NCBI GenBank assembly: GCA_001465935.1
Contig: LNKV01000056.1
Span: 1 to 64,000 of the forward strand
Origin: Clarireedia homoeocarpa
Taxonomy: Eukaryota > Ascomycota > Leotiomycetes > Helotiales > Rutstroemiaceae
DNA: 64,000 nucleotides
Direction: 5' to 3'
Part shown: in pieces, positions 58,467-64,000 of the stretch
Layout: each line of letters starts with the position of its first letter
Numbering within the stretch: position 1 is the stretch's first letter
Made by a program: the position numbers and the translations under genes
Notes under the pieces: generated by a model
What the model saw: only the letters and a program-made list of their open reading frames with translations
The model's database searches: none
Told to the model about the DNA's origin: nothing

Positions 58467-58745
58467 AGGTAAGCGGATGTTGGAGTGGAGTTATTGTGGC
58501 CCTGCGTCCAGATGGGCTACATGGGAGTATCAAGTTGTGTTTGATTGTAGATTGCCGAAGTTTCAAAAATGAATACCTAGAGCATCAATATTTGGCAGGC
58601 GCTGAGCCATCACTGTGATGGGAGCTCGTCCTCCAAGGTGTCTAGATTTTCGGGTGAAGCGTCACATATCAGGAGCTGATGCTGGGATGTGATGGGGTCG
58701 AGTGGCAGAATGCTAAGTCGTGCAAGGGTCTTGTCGTCGTTTATC
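58467..58745. other. VPS34 3' flank
   Basis: Short spacer. A minus-strand frame (58610-58825) continues past the stop of the next ORF in another frame and could be an unrecognised second exon of it. Confidence 0.3.
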
Positions 58746-59030
58746 CTAACCACGGTGGATTCTTTCTTTGACGGCCAAGAGAGTATTCTGGACTCTCTCC
58801 ACGTGCAATCCAAACGACTTTGCAACGTATATCTTCTCCCGCAAGTAACCTAACTTATCCGATGTGTTCCTGTTTGTGCAATTCCTAGATGGGAATGATA
58901 CGAACGCTCCGGCAGCCGCATTGGAGAACGCTGAGTCTATGCTTTGATCCAGATCCACTGAGTAGTGAAGTCGAAACTCTTCTTCAAGTAACCCGAGGCG
59001 TGGGGTGGTGGAGCTGGCTGTGCATGACAT
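58746..59030 (-). CDS. Hypothetical small protein
   Basis: A 94-residue frame with an ATG start (MSCTASSTTPRLGLLEEEFR) and a helical second half (DKLGYLREKIYVAKSFGLHV, then ERVQNTLLAVKERI). Composition looks coding and not repetitive. No family recognised. An overlapping frame (58610-58825) might belong to it through an intron that I could not place. Confidence 0.4.
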   Translation of the reverse strand: MSCTASSTTPRLGLLEEEFRLHYSVDLDQSIDSAFSNAAAGAFVSFPSRNCTNRNTSDKLGYLREKIYVAKSFGLHVERVQNTLLAVKERIHRG

Positions 59031-59946
59031 CTAACGCCGGTCCATTGTGAGTTATGTCGGCACCAGCAATCGTCGACAAACGACCCACAGCATCAGTCCA
59101 AAATACCTGTCAAGCCTTGCGCATCTTAAGTTTCGACCTCCCATAACACATACGCGTACAAACAACCTCGCACCAGCATGGCCTTTCCACTTCCCTCACA
59201 GAACCCACGTCAGGTCTCCAGCAAGGCATCGGTAATGGAAGCTTCACGCATCAGATGAAACACGCTTCCGATCTTCCCCCTCCAAGCTCCAACACCCGAC
59301 GTCCGGAAACTGGGGACAAGAACTTTCAGAAAAGCTTAACTTGTTTGATTTCCTTTTTTCTTCCCAGTTCCTTTACTGCTTGTAACGAACAGACGCATGA
59401 ACTTTGGGCTCGAGCGGGCCGTGTGGATTTGTGCCTATGGTTTTTTTTTTTTTTTTTTTTTCATGCTGCCGATAATAGTAGAGTAGGCGGGCGGGCGGCA
59501 AACTTTTTTTAATCCATGATTGATGTTTGTCATGCACACGCATGCATAAATCTCTCGATTAGACTCTTGGAGTCTAGAACTTATACTGTGCACTAAACGG
59601 AAGGATGTGAGGAGAAGAAAAGCTTGGTGGTTGAGATAAGGATTTTTCTCTCCATAGAGGGGTGATGCTCTCGGGCCTTTTGGAGCGGGAAGATGCTGGA
59701 TTGCGCGGCTGTTTGATTCCTTTGAAATGTGTATTTAGTCCTGCTGTCTGCTTCTTGCTGAGGCTGAAAGTGGTGTATTTCGATTTCTCCATTCCGTGTC
59801 TTCAATAATCATTACAAGTTGACGATTCATATCAGTCCAGTTACAACAATATTTCACATCTATTCAGATCTTGAGAACCTTCTGATCCCTGCAACCGCTT
59901 CTCGAAAACCTTTCCTCTCTTATATCTCATACACCCAAATTCCAAG
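59031..59946. other. Gene-free spacer with a long T run
   Basis: This stretch contains an uninterrupted T run of more than 20 bases at about 59440-59461 and no supported ORF. It is the upstream region of the small Cys-rich gene. Confidence 0.55.
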
Positions 59947-60307
59947 ATGCCTTGCTACTGCGCCAACTACTATGTAAGTACACCATTCTCCGTTTTCGCC
60001 CTATGCAACCTGATTCTAACCTTCCCCCAGGGTTCCCTCAACTGCCAGAACGTCGTGCCAAAGTTCGGAGATAGATGTGCTTTGTGTGTTGTATGTCTCT
60101 AGCCCCCATACCACACCCTCCCCCTCCCTCCCTGCGCCTAGAAGCCACGCAGCTAACCATTCACAGGCAACCCAAGCCTCAGACAGTCACTCTGTCAACC
60201 TCACGTCCGCCCCTCAACAATGGATTGAGAAAAATCGGCGGGAACAACTTCGACGAGATGAGGCGAATTCGAGGATGGAGAGGATGAACAGGACGGTGAT
60301 TAGATGA
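59947..60307 (+). CDS. Small Cys-rich protein of 75 residues in three exons
   Basis: Exons 59947-59973, 60031-60090 and 60167-60307 join in phase 0 at GTAAGT and GTATGT donors with pyrimidine-rich acceptors. The product starts MPCYCANYYGSLNCQ and has a second Cys pair in DRCALCV, giving Cys at spacing C-x-C-x8-C, then C-x2-C, which could bind a metal ion. The rest is a charged helix (QQWIEKNRREQLRRDEANSR). The first exon is only 27 bp, so automatic annotation can miss it. The pattern of intact splice sites around each Cys-bearing exon makes a real gene likely. The function is unknown; it is probably conserved among filamentous fungi. Confidence 0.68.
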
Positions 60308-60955
60308 GGAAAACACTACTGAGATATAACTGGTGTGGAAAAGGGGGGAAATGGCTGTCGCTCTCGGATGGGTAGATGATATGGGAAAGTAGGCGTTTGG
60401 ACTTGGCTCTTGGGGGGCTGGACTTTTGTTCTGGGTTTTGGAATATGGCAGATCCATTCTTTTTATAGATAGGCGTGTTTGGGATGGGTATTAGACCGAC
60501 AGAAAGAAGTAATGAATGGGTGAAGGGAGACACGAGAAGATAATGGCAATTGGAAGGTGGCTGCGTCATGCCATTGATAGATAACACCGGAATAAGAGAT
60601 TCCCATCTCCACCAGTGTAACATTTAACTAACAGATGAAGGCGACGTAGGATGTGTGAGTGAGACCGTTATTCATTCCTCGTAGATATATATATATATAT
60701 GACACCAACCTCGGGTATTTTGAAAGATATGAAACAGAATAAAACAAGATAACTCCAACATATCCAAGCCTACCTAACCAGCCGTAATCCCACGTCGTCC
60801 CCAACTGTGCCTTTCCCATACCGTAGCATACCGTCTTGAAAATATCTTACATGCCGCCAGTGATATACCATCCATCCATGGTCAGAGTCGTCGTTCATTC
60901 ATATCAGATTATATGAGTCTCTGATGCAAGCAGAGTCGACGCCTCCCAGTCTTAC
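60308..60955. other. Gene-free spacer between convergent genes
   Basis: No supported ORF. A short AT dinucleotide run lies at about 60685-60700. Confidence 0.55.
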
Positions 60956-61720
60956 TTAATATGAGTTCCTCCGTCTCCTGTACTCCATATAAGGCTTATT
61001 TTCCCCTTCTCCAGCAGCCATAATCTCCTCCTTTATCTTCCTCCTTCTTTCCGCACGACTCAGAGTCTTCTCCTCTATCATCTGCTGTTGTTCTTTCTTT
61101 CCATTTGCCTTCTTATCCTCTCCCCCCTGTCTTTCAGCTTCCTCCTCCTCAGAATATCTCCCCTCCCCTACCGCCTCATCGCCAACACCCAGCCCCTTCT
61201 GCGCAGCCAAAACTTTCTGCTCCTTCTCTTCCCACTCCTTGGCCACTCCCTTCTTCGCAACTCCATCCCCACTTTCCGTCCTGCCTACCGATTCCTCCAC
61301 TACAATCTCCTGCTTTTTCTCCCCTACCTTACCGCCACTCTTCCCAGTCACAACATCACCGATATCCCCATCAAGATCAAATTGCTTCTGCAAATATAAC
61401 TTCGGCTGGGACAGCCGGTCAAGGTTCGGGGATTCAGATACAAACTGCGGTTTGATGGCTTCGCGGAGGTCGCGCACGGTTTGTTGTTGCAGGACGTAGC
61501 CAGAGAGGAAGAGGGCTGATGTGAAGAGGAAGACTGTGAGGGAGAGGTTAGGGATTGCATGAATAGAACTTGGAGAAATACAGAGACCGGTAGAGATGTA
61601 GAGGGGAACATGAAGCCGCGGGAGACATAAAGTGCGTGAGGGGCAGGAATGCAAAATCAGAGACATACCGACAACGCTCGAAATAGCCACCGAGACTTGG
61701 CCTGATGTTAAAAGCACCAT
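60956..61720 (-). CDS. Single-pass membrane protein with long charged tail
   Basis: Two exons, 61720-61669 and 61533-60956 (intron 135 bp), give 209 residues. The protein starts MVLLTSGQVSVAISSVV. Across the splice it continues with VFLFTSALFLSGYVLQQQTV, so one membrane helix covers about residues 10-34. The rest is a hydrophilic, probably helical tail rich in Glu and Lys (KEWEEKEQKVLAAQKGLG, then LSRAERRRKIKEEIMAAG). It ends in YMEYRRRRNSY. The splice is chosen because it removes a Cys/Pro-rich stretch and restores one continuous helix. No named family is certain. It is divergent from PRP38 across 343 bp. Confidence 0.68.
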   Translation of the reverse strand: MVLLTSGQVSVAISSVVGMSLILHSCPSRTLCLPRLHVPLYISTGLCISPSSIHAIPNLSLTVFLFTSALFLSGYVLQQQTVRDLREAIKPQFVSESPNLDRLSQPKLYLQKQFDLDGDIGDVVTGKSGGKVGEKKQEIVVEESVGRTESGDGVAKKGVAKEWEEKEQKVLAAQKGLGVGDEAVGEGRYSEEEEAERQGGEDKKANGKKEQQQMIEEKTLSRAERRRKIKEEIMAAGEGENKPYMEYRRRRNSY

Positions 61721-62063
61721 GTTGTCTGATACACAATTGATAAAGCTCAGTATAGCCTTATTATTCGCACAATACAGTAGATTATGAGATAACAATGATA
61801 TATCATATATTGCAGAACAGCCAAAGACCTGATCAATATTGATTGACGCGGCGGTGCGTAAATTGCGTAATGCGATGTGTTGGTAACACTTCTTTAGCCG
61901 TAAATACGCATCTCGTTAACACGACAACAATCGCTCTCACCAGCACGATAAGCAAAAATCCCTGTCACCATTCTAGAAACCTCATACCAAACTGCGCGCA
62001 TCGCATTGCAGCACTTTCCACCCGCCATTCACATCTCAAGACCAAGAGCCGGAAAAAGGGAAA
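61721..62063. promoter_or_regulatory. Divergent promoter region, membrane protein / PRP38
   Basis: A 343-bp spacer between two divergent start codons. No distinctive motif seen. Confidence 0.5.
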
Positions 62064-62843
62064 ATGAGCACCCATCGCGCTGACGAAAAGCGCTTTCTCG
62101 ATGACCGCTACAGCACCGTACCGGTCTGCCCTAACGGGCTCAACCCCGCCACGATCCTCGAAAAGCCGGTCCGCGAACGCATCGTCGATTCCTATTTCTG
62201 GAAGGACCAGTGTTTCGCGCTGAACGAAGCAGACATTGTCTCGCGGTGCGTGTCGCACGTAACTTTTATCGGCGGCACATACGGTATCTCGCAGCGGCCC
62301 AGCCCGTTCATCTGTCTTGTGTTCAAGCTGCTGCAGCTTGCGCCGAGCGATGACATATTAAAGGAGTATATTGGGTACGGGGGGGAGAAGTTCAAGTACC
62401 TGAGAGCGTTGGGGTTGTTCTATGTGAGGATTACGAGGGGCGGGAAAGAGGTGTATGAGTGGTTGGAGGGGTGTTTGGGGGATCGAAGGAAATTGAAGAG
62501 GAGGGGGAGGGACGGGGTGAGGTTGACCTTTATGGATGAGTTTGTGGATGAGATGTTGACGAAGGAGAGGGTGTGTGGGACAAGTTTGTGGAAGTTGCCG
62601 AAGAGAGAGGTGTTGGAGGATTTGGAGGTGCTGGAGCCGAGGGTCAGTGAGTTGGGTGATATTGAGGACTTGTTGGCGGAGGAGAACGATGATGTAGAGG
62701 AGGTGAGGAATGGGGATGGAGATGAGAGCGAGAGAAGTCCAGGGGATGAATTTGGAGAGGAGGTGGTAGAAAACACAGGGGAGACGATGGATGTTGACCC
62801 TGCGGATAAAGGTGACGATGCGTCAAGGAGAGAAAGTTCATGA
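62064..62843 (+). CDS. PRP38: Pre-mRNA-splicing factor Prp38
   Basis: A single-exon, 259-residue protein with an ATG start. The PRP38 domain spans about residues 20-190: VRERIVDSYFWKDQCFALNE, then SHVTFIGGTYGISQRPSPF, KYLRALGLFYVRITR and LTFMDEFVDEMLTKERVCGT. A C-terminal acidic tail follows (DLLAEENDDVEEVRNGDGDE). Prp38 joins the spliceosome as part of the tri-snRNP or B complex and is needed for activation of the catalytic step. Length is near that of yeast Prp38; the animal-type RS-rich extension is absent. Confidence 0.93.
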   Translation: MSTHRADEKRFLDDRYSTVPVCPNGLNPATILEKPVRERIVDSYFWKDQCFALNEADIVSRCVSHVTFIGGTYGISQRPSPFICLVFKLLQLAPSDDILKEYIGYGGEKFKYLRALGLFYVRITRGGKEVYEWLEGCLGDRRKLKRRGRDGVRLTFMDEFVDEMLTKERVCGTSLWKLPKREVLEDLEVLEPRVSELGDIEDLLAEENDDVEEVRNGDGDESERSPGDEFGEEVVENTGETMDVDPADKGDDASRRESS

Positions 62844-63645
62844 TATATACAAGCGTTTGCAAGGAGTTTGGTAGTTCGGGCATTGGAAATTCAAAAGCTA
62901 TACCCATCACAAGAGAAAATATTACTTGCCAAGAATTGGTTTTTACTTATATATTTCTATGGTATAATGCAAATAAGTATACTCTGAATGGTATCTTCCC
63001 TGAACTCAGACGAAAGTTGTAAATTTCATATATACATCATTATTACTCTTAGTTGTATAATCCTCGCAGTGAAATACATGATCTATTCGTGAGACTACAC
63101 AGGCAATGTACAGAAAGTTAAGGTAGAGACCATGCATACCTTTGTTCAACCAGAAGTTCGACACCGTAGGAAAAAAATGCAGACAATTTGGAAGTAGTTA
63201 GGTAGTGGGAAAAACCATCTTCCTTTAAATTCCTATCATGACCCTCCCCCCGTCCCACTTCCCAATACGCCTATTTGCCCATACGAACCGTCCCTTGATG
63301 AGCAACAAACAATAACATTCATTGTCCCTTCGAGCATGATCTATTGGAGGCAAGTGATACTGCTATGAACAGTTACCACCCATGGATGTTCTTCCATCCG
63401 AAAAACAGACATCATCATCGCATGAATAGCTTCCCATTAGACAGCAAAGAGAGACGGGTAGTATTATGCACACTTTGGCTATGATGAACCAGCGTGTCCA
63501 GCACACCTGAGAGACAACGAATAGAAGAGATGGGAAAGTTATCAGATGCCATGCATTTGTAGAACATGGCAATGAAGATGAGGAAAATTATGGCGTGTTT
63601 ATTCATATTATTAAAAGATCAGTTTAGGGTAGAAAGTGGTGAAGG
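62844..63645. other. Spacer between PRP38 and the ROM2-type gene
   Basis: About 0.8 kb. A minus-strand ATG frame at 63415-63606 (63 residues) begins with a signal-peptide-like segment (AIIFLIFIAMFYKC) but has nothing else to support it. No other gene is seen. Confidence 0.4.
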
Positions 63646-64000
63646 TCAATGCCTCGATGATGTGGGAGGGTGTTTTTCGTCACGTAATTCGGCACCATTC
63701 GAGCTAGATTGTGCTTCGGGTTTACGGCCTTGTGGCCAGAAATCAATCGCTGCAACAATATCCTCTCCTCTTTCGTCTTCATATGCATATATAATCTGTG
63801 TTGCAATGTGGTTAGCCAAACGTCCCTTGAAATAGTGGTATCATTCCTTACCTCGCGTGTGCTAGTGTGTAACATGCGAATGCTACGATGAGGCACAATA
63901 TGCACAGCATTAGTCTCGATATTTCTAATCTCAATGAAGTTCGGCTCAAAAGCGAGAATCCAAGGATAAGAAAGTGCGAAGCTTTGTGGCTGTCCTTCCC
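63646..64000 (-). CDS. ROM2: Rho1 guanine-nucleotide exchange factor, CNH domain 3' end (partial)
   Basis: The gene runs off the right edge; only its last two exons are visible (64000-63852, then 63795-63646, joined in phase 0 at a GTAAGG donor). They encode FALSYPWILAFEPNFIEIRN, the end of a citron-homology (CNH) domain. SIRMLHTSTRE, IIYAYEDERGEDIVAAIDFW and a short tail follow. This ending is typical of fungal Rom1/Rom2, which carry DEP, RhoGEF, PH and CNH domains and activate Rho1 in the cell-wall integrity pathway. Assignment to ROM2 instead of another CNH protein is likely but rests on these 98 residues. Confidence 0.75.

Noticed and set aside
59438..59462. Long T run
   Set aside because: A simple homopolymer with no associated gene or element boundary.
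63415..63606. 63-residue ORF with a signal-peptide-like start
   Set aside because: There is nothing beyond a hydrophobic N-terminus; too short and unsupported for a feature of its own.
1..64000. CRISPR arrays, tRNA or rRNA genes, telomere repeats
   Set aside because: None was recognised by eye on either strand; a covariance-model scan would be needed to exclude tRNAs.

Overview
The window is nuclear DNA of a filamentous ascomycete (Pezizomycotina). The evidence is short introns (about 40-125 bp) with GT/AG borders and CTAAC-like branch sites, fungus-only families (Zn2Cys6 regulator, HET-domain remnant, gasdermin-like protein, CNH-type Rho GEF), and two blocks made almost only of A and T that look like repeats mutated by RIP. 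A helotialean (Leotiomycetes) origin is only a guess. All gene models were spliced by hand, and exon phases were checked to close in frame.

Layout. 1-1480 is an AT block. 1.67-9.27 kb is a gene island: a gasdermin-like protein (+), a convergent DUF7580/subtilisin-like protease (-), and a divergent Cys/His-rich protein (+) that shares the protease promoter. The first two match the HET-Q1/HET-Q2 programmed cell death pair of Podospora. 10.08-11.39 kb is a second AT block with a 343-bp assembly gap, and it carries inverted copies of a repeat found in the first block. 12.0-31.0 kb holds an oxidative gene set: FAD monooxygenase, broken fragments including a HET-domain pseudogene, FAD-linked oxidase, Zn2Cys6 regulator, PhyH dioxygenase, two MFS transporters and a CocE-like hydrolase. 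A decayed cytochrome P450 follows at 32 kb. No PKS, NRPS or terpene synthase lies in the window. A CGG plus TGGGGGYG motif recurs in three of the promoters and may be the target of the regulator.

33-37 kb carries a secreted protein of unknown family, a possible small secreted protein and a cyanamide-hydratase-like HD protein. 37-39.6 kb is gene-poor and holds a degenerate inverted-repeat element. 39.6-47.9 kb holds three same-strand genes for disordered Ser/Arg/His/Asp/Glu-rich proteins, at least two of them probably paralogues.

48.8-64 kb is ordinary core genome: a DUF4336 protein, a coiled-coil membrane protein, NSE4 (SMC5/6 kleisin) divergent from VPS34 (PI 3-kinase), a 75-residue Cys-rich protein, a single-pass membrane protein divergent from PRP38 (splicing factor), and the 3' end of a ROM2-type Rho1 GEF. 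The window therefore runs from a fast-evolving, repeat-bounded accessory region into conserved core genome.
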